Both the position numbers and the translations under genes were made by a program. From positions 14,446,001 to 14,510,000 of the forward strand of contig NC_052136.2 in the NCBI RefSeq assembly GCF_016086655.4: DNA of 64,000 bases, read 5' to 3'. Below the pieces are notes generated by a model. The model made no database searches, was not told the origin of the DNA, and saw only the letters and a program-made list of their open reading frames with translations. Origin of the DNA: Lepeophtheirus salmonis. Its lineage: Eukaryota; Arthropoda; Copepoda; Siphonostomatoida; Caligidae. The first letter of the stretch is position 1, and each line of letters opens with the position of its first letter. Shown one piece after another: positions 9,980-21,765 of this stretch.

Positions 9980-12150
9980 ATGCCCGCTTGTCCTGGTTTT
10001 GGATGCCGCAATAAGCATTTTCCAGGCACGGATATATATATTATTTATATTCCAAAAGATTTACACCAAAATAAAGTTTGGTTACGTGTTCTGAGGCGGA
10101 ATAACTGTTTTATGTTCTGTTCACTTCAAAAAGGAAGATATTTTTCATTCAATAAATCGAAAACGGAGGCATTTAAGACCTGGTGCAATCCCCAGCAAAT
10201 TTTACTTTTCTAAAGAAGCAAAACCATGACGAACTCTTCATTCCATGAAGTTACATGATCATTCGCTGTTTAGCTCAGATAAAGCCTCGGTATCCACCAA
10301 CAATTTTTTTCAAGTCAAAGAGGTTGGAGATTCTTCATCTGGAAATGAAACAGAACCATGTAAATGTCTATACTCCTTGAACACTCATATGCCAATTCAA
10401 CAAGTATTGTATTGACATCATATGATCTTATAAAATGTATGAATTGTTTATGTAAATTTAATTTATATCCATATATTACCAACAGTGGATTTTATTTTTA
10501 ATAGTTGAGCCAGTTTCCAAAATGAAGGCTACTCAAAAAATTGGAATCAAGCCTAAAATACGGGAGTGTTTCACCCAAACTGACGAACTCCAACCTAATT
10601 CAGGGGAATACATATGTCACATCAACTGTTCATTCATTAAGTAGAGTTGACTTAAACTGTTTTTTTGGTCATAGCTATACATATGTACATATTACAGATA
10701 TGAATGAGGCAATTCATCGTATATTTAATGATGACGAGCTGTGTAATAATACAAACAATATAGCCACCTGGTCTCCTTGCACCATAAAAAAACATTGGAG
10801 CTACAAATTGCTAGTGGTACCACAGGATACGAGATGCTACTTCGACAAGGATTTCCTCTACTAAGTCTAAGGACATTGAGAAGACGGATGGAAGTTTTAG
10901 ACTTCAATCTTGGTACTTTAGAGGACGTAATTACGTTGTTGAAGTTATCTTTAAATTTAATTTACAGTTTTTTTATATTTTAAGGTAAAAGTTTCCCTCC
11001 TAATGAACTCCATTCTTCATTAGCATTCGATGAAGACTATAAAGTCTTTTTTTTGTATTCGATAGACAATCAATAAAAAGATATTCATCCATTAATGAAA
11101 ACGATGTCCTCACAATACCTACTTCATGCTTCATGTTGAAAGATATTCAAACTAGTTGGAAACAAGTTGTAGCCTTCCATTTTACTAGAAACTCATTTGA
11201 ACCGAAGAAAGTTACTTCCATAATTGAGGAAATTATCAGTTCAGCTTCAAGCATTGGTCTGAAAGTTGTGTGGATAACCAGTGATATAGGTCCATCAAAT
11301 CAGGCGATATAGAAGAATAGTGCTAAAGAAAGGTAATGCCATAAACACTTTTCCTAGTCCTCTTTCATGCCACAAACATATATGTGTCACCGTAGATATC
11401 TCACATTTGATCAAGAGCCAACGAAATCATTTTATTAGAAGACATGCGATAACAATACCAGCACATTTTGTAGTTTGGTTGTCACAATCTTTCCTCTGAT
11501 ACTCTGGACATGGAAACTTTTCATATCAATATCAATTGTCATATAAACTTCATCCAAAATTGTCAAAGAAGTCTATAAATCCTGGACAATTTTAAAGAAT
11601 GAAAGTAAACCCTGCATCTCACCCTCTCAGCCGACACACGGCAGCGCCAATTTGAGTGTCCTTTTCTACTGGATCATTTCATAATACATATCTTACGACA
11701 GCATGGTTTTTGTGATTAAGCAGGGCTTTGGATTGACCTTACCACTTCCAGAAGACGCTCTGTTGCTCTCAGGTTGCGTTTAATGTCCAAATTTAAAGAG
11801 ACCATGGATTTCCTTTATTCCTTCTGAGATCTTTTTGAGAACTTACACCTGAATGGCTATGATGGATGGAAGCCAATCCAAAGAGGTATAATTTTATGTT
11901 CATCATCTGTGATAAAATTGCAGCATAAGTTTCTTTAGATTTGTAAATTTGATTTCTTGTTGTGTAGACGCTTTACTCAAGACTGTGTTGAGAATTTGTT
12001 ATCCTCTATGGTTAGCAAAAAAAAGCCTACAACAAATGTCAAAGAGTTTAAACATTGTCTGAAACTTGTGACTTTGTCACAGTACATCTCTGGGAATGAT
12101 ACTGAGAGCTATCAACTCGTTACTCCCCTGAAAAGTCGTTACTCATCTGA
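9980..12150 (+). pseudogene. P-element / THAP9-like transposase relic
   Basis: The N terminus is a THAP domain: MPACPGFGCRNKH, then IPKDLHQNKVWLRVLRRNN, with Cys4, Cys9 and Trp in place, but the later C-x2-H pair is reduced to CSLQ. After a gap with stops, 10,777-10,945 gives LQIASGTTGYEMLLRQGFPL and LRTLRRRMEVLDFNLG, matching the segment between the THAP domain and the catalytic region. Then come LHSSLAFDED (about 11,008), SWKQVVAFHFTRNSFEP and VVWITSDIGPSNQAI (11,155-11,310). At 11,957-12,080 RRFTQDCVENLLSSM and EFKHCLKLVTLSQYI match the C-terminal P-transposase block. Frameshifts and stops separate the pieces and no terminal repeats were found. The family order is clear; the element is inactive. 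Confidence 0.75.
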
Positions 12151-14110
12151 GTACTCGTTACTTTCTGAACGCTAACAAACTCGTTAGTCTAAGAGTAATA
12201 TTTTTTAAAGAGTTATTGAAAATATGTCAGTAGAAAATGATTTTTCCCTTACCTAATAAGTAAGATCATGTTTCCCATGAGAGCCTGTTTAAGTGTTAGT
12301 GGGCCTTGGGCAAAGATGCACGAGCGGGGCCCTATTTTTCTTTTTAAATTACCTTGCTTTGGTAAATACAAATTGAATAATAAAGTTGTAATTATATTTT
12401 TATTTTATAATTACCTGTTTTTTTTAAAGTCCAATAATTCCTTTGGCCTTTTTAATATTTACTTATATCCATATTCTGAATTAGAAATGATTGGTGCAAA
12501 TGAAATTTATTGTTAAAACATATGGTTGGAAAAATAAAATAAATCTAAGTTTAATTGATAAGATTTTTGGGGAGAGCTAGATTTTTTGGGTTTATTTTAA
12601 AAAAACACAAAAATAAATTTTTTTAAAGAAAAAAATATGAAAAATTCATTGTTATTCACAGAAAATCCTTTTTTTTTTTTGCAAAAAAGTGCCATATATT
12701 AAATTTTATATAAAAAAAATTCCAAACACTTATAGTTACTCACAGAAAATTAAATTTTTCGCTAGTATTATTTCAAAAATCAGAGATAATTTAATTTTTT
12801 CGAAATAAGTTTCAAAAATTTTAAACAAAAATAATGAAATTATGAAATTTTTAGCACTCCTGCATATCAAATATTCCTTTGTTTTGGCGGGGGAGGGGTC
12901 GGGGGGGGTGTAAGGGCTCTTGCTCACCTCCTGCAGACTCTCTTGTGTACCTTACTTTTACTAATGGCAAGTATAATTGTACTTCCAAGGGATTGATTAG
13001 GAGGAAGGTTTTTAAAATTTAAATTTAGAGTTTTTTGGGCTCAATTCATTTTTATGTCAAAAGAAGCTGTGAAGTTACATGTTCATAGGATTAATTTTAA
13101 AGGTTTTCTTAATAGTTAATTTTTTGGTGCTATTTACTTATATTTTTACTTGGAGAAGTCAAATTTATTTGACCTTAGGTTAAGGCTTATCGTAATATTT
13201 TTTTTTCATTTTCCCCGTTTGTACACAATACTTTTTTAATGTTGACCGATCGATAATAATTTAATAAATCAATAAAAAAAAAATTAAAGAATCGTCGCAA
13301 AAAAACAAAAAACATTGACTTAACAAAGCCAGAGAGCGTATTTTTGAATTAAATTAAATAAAATACAATTAATCAAACAATAAAAGAGGGAAAAACTATG
13401 TGCGTCAGAGATGGGTCTCTATCAGTTATGTAAATCCTGTGTATTTCTTAGTTGGCCCTTTTTTTGGAATTAGTAATCAGAAGAATAAATTTTCCTTTCC
13501 TTAGCAGCTGGCAATATTTTTAATTCATGAATTGGATCAATCCAGTCATCAAAACAGTGATGCAATTAATAAATAAACACCGACAACTTTATCCATACAT
13601 GACTTATAATATCTTTGTTATAGGGAAATTTGTGAGCACATCTTAAATATTTACTGTTGAATGAGGCTGCTAGACATTTTCGTCGTGTTTATCATCAATA
13701 AAGCCTACATAGTATAACCAATATAAGAAACCAAACCTTAAGATACATTTTAATATTATAATTGTTTCTACCTATATTCATAATTCTCATTAATTATTTT
13801 TCATCTTCATTTCAGATCCTCTTCATAATCCATAAATTATTATTAATTACTCATTCTAAATAGTAAGCACTAAATATAATTAAAGAAAAGAGTAAAGGTC
13901 CATTAGATCCAATATTCAGAGACTTATTAGTTATTGAATATTCAGTTCATAACAATCAACAGTTTCTTGTAAGTTTTTTTTTCAGCACTAAGGTGATAAA
14001 CAAACTCACATTGTGAGTTCTAAAATTGTCTATTGTCAGAATTTTATCCAAAAAAGTCTCATTTTGAATAAGCTTTGAACGGTTCTATGACAATTGACAG
14101 TTATTTTTGC
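12151..14110. other. Non-coding, includes MITE debris at 12,550-12,945
   Basis: From about 12,550 to 12,945 the sequence repeats the A/T-tract wording of the CAGGGG-type MITE family in reverse (TTACTCACAGAAAATTAAATTTT) and ends near CACCTCCTGCAGACTC, a mutated form of the CTGCAGACGCCCCTG terminus. The rest is AT-rich without genes. Confidence 0.45.
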
Positions 14111-14227
14111 CGAAGGACAATTTTACAAATGACATTTCGTCGAAGAACAATTTTCCGAACAGAAATTTCACTGAAGGTCAATTTACCGTAACCACATTTC
14201 ACAAAAGGAACCTCAGAGACATTTTAT
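14111..14227. repeat. 30-31-bp minisatellite, four diverged units
   Basis: Units at 14,111-14,140, 14,141-14,171, 14,172-14,202 and 14,203-14,227 follow the pattern CGAAGGACAATTTTACC..., ending ACATTTCRY. Identity between neighbours is roughly 70-80 percent by eye. The fourth unit is shortened. Confidence 0.7.
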
Positions 14228-14901
14228 CGAACAATGATATTCAATTAATTCAATTTAAAATGGTATTTTGATAAATAGGTATTTTTCATAAGCTCTATAT
14301 GTCATATAAGGTAAACTAATGAGTCTTCTTTCGAAGAAAAGTGTTTACTTTTATTAAAATATATTTATTCCTGATTTTATTCTTGTTCGTCGATCCATGA
14401 GTATTTCCAAATATGAATTTTTAATTGATAATGGAAATTTCATTGGCACATTAAATTTGTTTAAAGTACTACAACGGTAAAGATTCAATCTACATTCGAA
14501 CCACATACTACTATGTTCTGTTTATATAACACTATCCAACAAAATCACAATCTTTTTTATGCACTAGAACAGTATATGCTCAACTTAGTACAGTTTGATC
14601 CCCTGATTTCAAATATAGCCTTATTTTTTCGCTCAGAGCCTCGTGGCCTTAAAAAAAAGTCATATATGTTTTTTATTTTTGATTATTTTTAAAGTTTAAA
14701 GCTTTTAAGCTCTAGGTGTTGAAGATATGGATAGTTAGTGAAATATTAATTACTGTTTCCGATACATACATAAAATCAAATTAAACAAATATAAGGTAAC
14801 GAACACGACCACACAATGGGGTATTTGTGCTACTATAGCTGATTCTAAAACCTAGTTTACATTAAAATTTTGTTCAATAATATTTTATATTTTTTTTCCT
14901 T

Positions 14902-16928
14902 TCATAAATTTGAAAATACTTTGTTTTCTTCATTCATTGTTTGATGTCTCTCGTAAGATAGACCGGGGCATCTATTGATGCGATGTTCTGCACTTTGCAA
15001 TTCTTCCATACATACATTACACGTTAAGCTTGTGTCCTTTTACTTGCTTAGATGGGCTAGAAAAGGGCCATGCCCAGTGTAGGCTTGGTAAATGAGTGCC
15101 AATTTTTCGCTTTCGAGGAGCTTGATACACTTCGACTTTGACTTAATAAGCATAATATTTGTATGTTTCATACCTTGATCTTTTTTTATATCAGTCACAC
15201 CAATATTGAAAGAAGAAGTCATGAATTACCTTCTTTATGTAGCTTGGAGGCGTTCCAATAGTAAACTGTTTTTGGCTCTCTCTACCCCTCTTCGCAAGAT
15301 GGTCTTCAAATTCATTTCCAATAATATCATAATGCTCTTTACAGCATTCTAGATGTATATTTTTTTCACTCATTCCTTTGATGATGGTTTTTTTACATTT
15401 TAAAACTTTTTTACTATTAGTAAGTGGATTAAAGATTGCAACCATTGCTGATTGGGAATCTGATCTGATTATTACATTGTTCAGTATTTTTTCGTACTTG
15501 AGAAGAGCTTCTACACCTTGTGCTATGGAGAAAACTCTGCTTCAAACATAGAAGCCTCTTTATTCAATGAAGCCATTGAATGACAATTTGATACATCATC
15601 TTTAGTGATGGACCATCCATCCCCAGTGTTTCTGACTTCGTCCATAGACCCGTCCGTGTAGATGATTTTGTCAGGATTCTTAATCTGACTATTATTTATC
15701 CAAATACGATTACTTTTTATGTAGTCACTTGGTTGATCCATTCCGACTTGTATAATTATTGATTACTATGGAACCAATGCCCACGACGTTTTGGAAGATT
15801 ACCTATTCCATCCCAGGTATCACGTAAGAAATGCTTCGTTCTCCATCTTGATTTCGTTGCCTCTTCCTTAATGTATATGTCCAGAGGAGCAATACCCAAA
15901 ACTACCTCCATTCCTACGGTTGGTGTCGATTGAAATGAATGAGTCATTCCCAAGAGTGCTTTCCTATGAATGGTGTTTAATATTTTCCTTGCACTTTTTT
16001 TTGTAGTGATTGCATGTCTCCATACTTGACACCCATACGAGATAACAGGTGTTATCATAGCTTCATACAACCAGAGAACCTTGTCTGAGGTCAGTCTCAA
16101 TTTGGTCCTATGATTGCTTTGGCCATATTCCATATCTGAGAACACTTGGAAACTTTATTTTTCAAGTCCAGGTGAGTCCTTGATAAAAATCACACCTAGG
16201 CACTCCATATTTGTGGCATATTCCATCACTTTGCCATCCATTTCTAATTGTGGAAATTATTTTGATCTAAGTTTATAAGTTTTCGAAAAGACTATAGCAC
16301 TTGATTTTGATAGGTTAAAGGGAAGACAATTTTCCTTTCCCCATTTAATGACATTATTGATTGCCCTTTGCATTGCATTGATAAGGGTGTGGGGATGTTT
16401 TCCACTAATTAAAAGGTGGATTTCGTCTGCATAGCTAACGACCTTGATTGCTCCTTTTTAAATTTATTATGTAAGCTATCCATATTCATATTCCAAACGA
16501 CCGGCGATAGAACGCCCACCCCCTTGTGAGCTCCCCACGGGTTGGATTAACACAAAATTCTTCGCCTTTAAGCTTGGTTGTGACCGTACGGGTACTAGAT
16601 AAATTTATGTACCAGGATCTGATACACACTGGAATACCGAGTTTTCCATTGCTACATCAGCTGAAGGAAATTGTATATAATCAAAAGCACCCTAACAATT
16701 GTGCATTGTTGTTGATAAATTGATTTTTCTATGGTATCGGTCACTTGTGAAAGGACCGTCTCAGTTGATAATCCCCTTGTATAGGCATGTTGGGAGTGGA
16801 GTGTTTGAATGACTTCTTCAACTTCAAATCTACTCAAGTCCTTTAATCATAAAGTATGAAAGAGTTATCTATCTGAGGGATTTGGCCAGGCTGTAATCTT
16901 TTATACCTGGTTTTGGCAGAAAACTTAC
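14902..16928 (-). pseudogene. Non-LTR retrotransposon ORF2 remnant (RT + RNase H + zinc knuckle)
   Basis: Read on the minus strand in order: FLPKPGIKDYSLAKSLR and ITLSYF (RT start, about 16,925-16,850); QHAYTRGLSTETVLSQVTDT (about 16,790); SYADEIHLLISG (about 16,440), the RT catalytic box with the second Asp changed to Glu; LYEAMITPVISYGCQVWRHA (16,075-16,015), the RT thumb; RNase H with YTDGSMDE (about 15,655), EAEF (15,535) and HYDIIGNEFEDHLAKRG (about 15,310); and a CNVCMEELQSAEHRINRC knuckle (CX2C...HX4C) near 15,000. The frame ends at 14,902-14,904. RNase H after RT points to the I/R1/Jockey-like group. Frameshifts and stops are present, the region 5' of RT (ORF1, endonuclease) is absent, and the copy looks 5'-truncated. 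Confidence 0.8.
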
Positions 16929-16985
16929 TTTCATTTCCCTCCAGCATCACTACACTTATGTTAGTGTAGAGTGAGGGTGTAACAA

Positions 16986-17132
16986 TTAGATATCAGTACA
17001 TCTTTTGTCCATAAGAAGTAAAAGATTCCCCAACACTGTTTTTTGATCCCTGTTAAAGCCTAAAATCCTCAGTCTATTGCAGCGCAACCTACCAATTGAT
17101 GCACCACTGTTCAACCTCTGACCTTTTGCCAT
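16986..17132 (-). pseudogene. Possible transposase N-terminal fragment
   Basis: From an ATG at 17,132 the frame reads MAKGQRLNSGASIGRLR and stays open to 16,986. The basic opening is like the N terminus of some Tc1/mariner transposases, but no helix-turn-helix or catalytic motif follows. Immediately left lies a small dyad CTACACT-TATGTT-AGTGTAG (about 16,951-16,970). Confidence 0.3.
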
Positions 17133-17189
17133 TTTTAATGCGTTCCTTGTTGTTTTTGAGGTAATGGTCAAAAGTACAAAAAAAAGCAA

Positions 17190-19751
17190 AAAAAAATTCT
17201 AAAGATTTTGCACTTTCATATTGATTGCAATAGTTTGTAATACAGACCAACCATAGTTTTACAGCTAATAATTAATTGGAAGGATTTTGAAATTTCTACG
17301 CAATCACAATAACAAAATAGCATTTGCATGTCCAAAATTTAACCGAATTAATCAATAAGATAAAAAAATAAAATAACAGAGAACTCACAAATAGGGAATA
17401 TAAATTTTGAAGAATATCGTTGACACTTTATTATTTTTTCAATCAATACTAAATCAATCGTATCATTGAATATTGTTACATTTAAACTATTGTTTTCAGT
17501 AAAACAATTTATAATTATCTAGTATAGAAAACATTTAATGATTTATTTATTTGTGTTGAGATCCTAGATCTTTGCGAGAATAATATTCCAATATGGTGAC
17601 AAGCAATTTGGCTGTTTAGAGAAGGATCCCCGACTCAATAAGCTTGGGAATTTCAATGACATTAAGATATTTCAACATAAATCTCCAGAAGTTAAGAGGT
17701 TTGTTATATATTTTGTGAAACACATAATCACTTAACAGCTCCGAATACCAATTCGTATGTAATAACAGAGTAGAATATGCTTTGCAGACCAAAATATCGA
17801 GAAAAGAGAAGCAAATAATCTTTACCAGTCTAGAATTATGTTCCACTTAGTTTCCAATGACAAGTGACTTAGTAGTAAAAAAGCAATCAGGCGTGAGCTT
17901 GAAGTGTCTAGCTTATATAATTATCCGTATACACTGTATATCACGAAGACCAATTTATAAATGGAATTGATATAAATGTGATAGGGATGAGTTATTTCTG
18001 TGTTAGTTACATCCAGGAAAATGAAGGATTCTTGTTAATGGAATAGTTGCTCATATAGGAGCCGAAGCAGAGTTAACTTTCAATAATTTCAAAGAAGGAG
18101 CTGTGGGTGAAGGATGAGAACTCTCCCTGCTCCTCACTGGGTATCTCAGTTGGTTATTCTGTCGTTTTATGGAACTCCTTCGTTCTTATATATAAAAGTA
18201 TATGATGATTCCGTGGAAGATCTGAAGGAATCTATGTAAAGGGACAATTATTAACGAGATCAGAAGTCACTAGTTACAAGTCACCTTGATATGAAGAGGT
18301 ACCTATACAGCGAACGATCTTTCCACTAAAGGAGATGCGATCCACTGAGTAAAACACTTGTTCATTGGATCTCACCTTAAGAGTCAAGATCCCTTGACCA
18401 GACCATTACATTGAAGAGAGTTATATCATCCACAATCTTGATAAATTCTCAATTCACGTTGTTATATTAATAATTAATATTATAGTTTCAATTTTTGAGT
18501 GAATACAACATATGTGACGTCACTCAGCTCTGCCAATCAAAATGCAGACGCTAACCGACACACCTTTATGATCCACTATACTGGTAGTATTGTTGGCACA
18601 GTGTTTTACGTCTTTTTTCTACTAAAAATGCTTTACACTGGCAAGTGGGTATATGCTTGGTAAATTATTTTAAATGTGGTATATCACTTGGAAAATGTTG
18701 AGAATCCCTAATGTGTAGGGCTGGTTGACACAAACGCTAAATGTAGTAATACAGTAATTTCAAGAGATATATTTCATACCTCAAGATATCCAGACTATTC
18801 ATACAACATTTGGCCCAAAAAGTCCACCTAAGGGATTTGTAATCAAGGGAAAATCATTTCCATATCTTTCATAATGGTGAGTGTTATTCTTATGCTCAAA
18901 ATGTACAAAGTTGAGATTATTTGGAATTCATTATAACATTTTGATTTGGGTAGCTCAGGAATTTGGAAGATTGGCCTTTGAGTCTAGGTCAACACTCAAG
19001 TCTCAGCAAATAAACATGCCTTGTTTTTTTGTATGGAAAATGATACATTTTTATTTATAAAAATACTATTTTTCCAATTAAGCAGTTGAAGTATTTACAA
19101 GAGATGAAAATAATTATATCCACCGATATTTAAAAAACTTAAAACAACAACCCTAAATTAACTTGATAATTCTGACAGATTGAAAAATGTTTTTGAGGAG
19201 AGCAAATTAACTACTATGACTGATTATTAGATCAGCTGCAATGAGAGGAAGGAGATACACACCTCACTCCACTCTGTATATATGAATGATATGGCATGAA
19301 TTACTCCGATGTCTATCTTAAATTCTACTCCGAGTCCAACTAGGCCTTAAACTTATGAGCAAATTTGTGCTCTTATTGGTCGAGCAGTTCTAACAGTTCC
19401 GGTTCAAAACCGCTAAAATTGGAACCGACTAAGTCGAATCCAGACCGCAATATATTACTTATCGGTCTCGGTTCTTGTGTTCTTTTCCTATATTTATTAT
19501 ATATATAGAAAATTCAATAAATATTATAAAAAATTAATTATCTTTAATCAACAAGTCAATTTTCTGAGTTTTTTTCTTTTTTTTTTGTGTGTATTTGCAC
19601 CGTTTTCCAATGATTTTTTTTTACGTAGCTAGGGTAATACAGTTTTATCTGAGTTTAAAATAGCTTACGGTTTCTTATGGATCGGGAAAAGTGGTTTTAG
19701 TCATCAGAGGGCGTAAATAAAAGAGGTACGGGATGGGGTGGATTATTGATC
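17190..19751. other. AT-rich, no confirmed gene
   Basis: A 76-codon minus-strand frame at 17,616-17,846 (with WYSELLSDYVFHKIYNK) is open but has mixed first-position composition and no splice or domain support. At 18,640-18,715 the phrases GGTATATCACTTGG and TTGAGAATCCC look like a worn hAT-MITE end. TGACGTCAC occurs at about 18,513. Confidence 0.35.
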
Positions 19752-19922
19752 CAGGGGTTCCCAAACTTTACTATGGCAAGGGCCCACTACACTAATACAT
19801 AATTAGCTGAGGCCCCTGTTTTACAAAAAATGTATATGTGCAGACTGAAAGCAATCCTCAATTCTCCATCTTCCTGTGCCCCCGCTAGTCTCCACTTACG
19901 GCTCCCACTTTAAAAACCATTA
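19752..19922. mobile_element. Small hAT-like MITE
   Basis: The left end CAGGGGTTCCCAAACTTTAC and the right end CCCACTTTAAAAACCATTA form a weak inverted repeat. GGGCCCACTACAC just inside matches the wording common to short hAT MITEs. It sits inside sequence rich in GGTTC/GAACC motifs (19,390-20,220), so it probably inserted into an older repeat. No coding content. Confidence 0.5.
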
Positions 19923-20797
19923 TCTTAAACAACCTTAGCATTCTGGGCCCCTGCTGGAACTTGGTGAACTACAAACACTGTGTCTAAAGTAGCTGTAGTC
20001 CTGATTGTATCTAATACTATTTCTCGGGTCCAAATTTTCTAGCGAAACCCCTTGTTTTAAGTCCCTGTTACCAAACTGAGCCTGTATAAAAAAGAAGCGA
20101 AACCGAAGATCAAAACCGGGACCGATAAAGCGGAACAGAGATCGAAACTGTTGAAATAAAAGAACCGAGAGCGAGTCCGATAGAATCGCTGAACATGAAC
20201 TGTGCACAACCTTGCTTATAACTCCTCCGCGTAACTGTCTGGCATGCATGATCAAACACATTCGTAGTGACACTTTATTGTTTATAAGTGTAATATGTTC
20301 TCTCCTCAAGAATGAAAGAATAATGAGAGCCGTCATATAGGTATATTCAAGTAGCAACTACAAAAACCCGGACATTCTTACATTCATACAGCATTTTCAT
20401 CTTGGTCATGCCGTTTTAGGCTCTTAATGACACGCAATTTAAGAGAAAGGCTGATAATGAGTAGTTCAGTGCTATTTTTTGATCAAAAAACAATGTAGAA
20501 TGTTTTTGCACATCATCAAATTAGAATAAAATTGAAAAGTTTTAACAGCATAATTTCATAGCTTGTAACAAATGTATTTAGAGTTAGATGACAAAACCCT
20601 CGTAGTCACAGGCCTCGTATTTGCTCTACTTATATCCATATATGATATCATATCTTCTAGATCAATCATTCAATTACATTTCGTTTATTTAAAAAGACAA
20701 TCACCAAAGAACTAGAAGATATTGTATGAATATATGGAAACTGTTAACAAAAAAACAAACTAAAACCATTTTTTTCAAAAGGGAACGTTTATCACCT
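19923..20797. other. GAACCG-rich older repeat and spacer
   Basis: 20,085-20,200 contains many ACCGA/GAACC words, mirrored by GGTTC words at 19,398-19,490 on the other side of the small MITE. Related wording occurs near 44,165-44,235. The 140-codon minus-strand open frame here has no coding character. The remainder is featureless. Confidence 0.4.
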
Positions 20798-20960
20798 CAG
20801 GGGGGCATCCGAATGGATTTGTAATTTTTTTCCAAAAAATTAAATTGTTGGTTAATATTTGTAGGTTTTTCATTTTTTTTTTGGATTTTTGTATTTTTTT
20901 TCATAAAAATCCAAAAACCAAGCCCCCCCCGTCAATAATAAAAGCCTGGATACGCCCCTG
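20798..20960. mobile_element. Short CAGGGG-type MITE
   Basis: The left end is CAGGGGGGCATCCGAATGG; the right end, reverse-complemented, is CAGGGGCGTATCCAGGCTT. The interior of about 125 bp is T-rich and ends in a C8 run. It is the shortest copy with both ends present in the window. Confidence 0.65.
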
Positions 20961-20984
20961 TAACTTTGTATTCCTCGATTACTC

Positions 20985-21235
20985 ACAAAATATTCCAATT
21001 TACCCATTTGGTGTGTTTCAATTTGCATTTAAATTAACTCAAATTGATCGTCACAATAATGATTGATAGATTTTATTAGAAATGCATATTGGTGGCAATA
21101 TACGTATTTTATAGCAAATAAAGTTTCCAATTTATATTTGAAACCTTTGGGTATCTCAAGTTATCCCAGAAATTTAAATAAAACGCCTTTAATTGACTAA
21201 AATATATGTATGAAATATTGAGTTATATATGTAGT
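20985..21235 (+). repeat. Dispersed repeat, copy A
   Basis: Shares a long colinear match with 33,690-33,965. Common phrases are CCATTTGGTGTGTTTCAA / CCCTTTGGGTGTGCTTCAA, TTGGGTATCT(C/A)AA..TATCCCA-type text, and TTAATTGACT...TATGAAATATT. No gene was recognised within it. Confidence 0.6.
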
Positions 21236-21637
21236 AAAAAATATATCGAGATTTCTATTTTTTGAAAAATGTTTTTTTGTCATCTGACTTTGTTTTATTT
21301 TTTGTTCAATAATGGTAAAAATTATGCTCAAATAATGTTTGTATTTTGTAGGTACATATATTTGAGAGAAGGACAAAAGAATAGTAAGGATTTCAAATAG
21401 AGTTCATGAATGGACCCCCTTTCCCTTATCGTCTTTCCCTTTGACTTTAAAAAAAAAAAAAAAACCATTGCGCTCTTAGATGTTGTATTTTGGCGCGCAA
21501 AATGAATGATCATCGCAGAAGAAGGTATTTCAAAAGGAGTAAAAAAAAAAGACAAAACCTCTCATGTAAGCAATAAAATTTTCTTAGGTATAAGAGGAAA
21601 TGAAGAATCAGACGAAGGGAATCAGTTGGCTAAAAGA

Positions 21638-21745
21638 ATGGTATCATACTCGATATTTATCGTTATCTTGGGTGGGTTATTTCTATTGGAAGGATTTCAA
21701 TGCTACAATGAGGAACAGAAAGCACCACTAGAGGACACTGAACAG
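21638..21745 (+). CDS. Secreted peptide precursor, exon 1 (signal peptide)
   Basis: First coding exon of a proposed four-exon gene. The ATG at 21,638 has A at -3 and G at +4. The 36 codons encode MVSYSIFIVILGGLFLLEGF and then QC, a typical hydrophobic signal sequence, with likely cleavage near Cys22, followed by an acidic stretch (YNEEQKAPLEDTEQ). The exon ends in CAG before GTATGAG (donor at 21,746), phase 0. The frame stays open upstream to 21,506 and TTTTCTTAG before 21,588 could be an acceptor, so a 5' UTR intron is possible. The next exon lies 6.9 kb away; the join is inferred from phase match and from the fact that a signal peptide followed by dibasic sites makes sense. I did not recognise the family. 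Confidence 0.6.
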
Positions 21746-21765
21746 GTATGAGAAGAACCTCATTG

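Noticed and set aside
19935..20357. 140-codon open frame on the minus strand, the second longest among unassigned frames
   Set aside because: It crosses the edge of a hAT-like MITE and GAACCG-rich repeat text, has no domain, and its composition follows the repeat.
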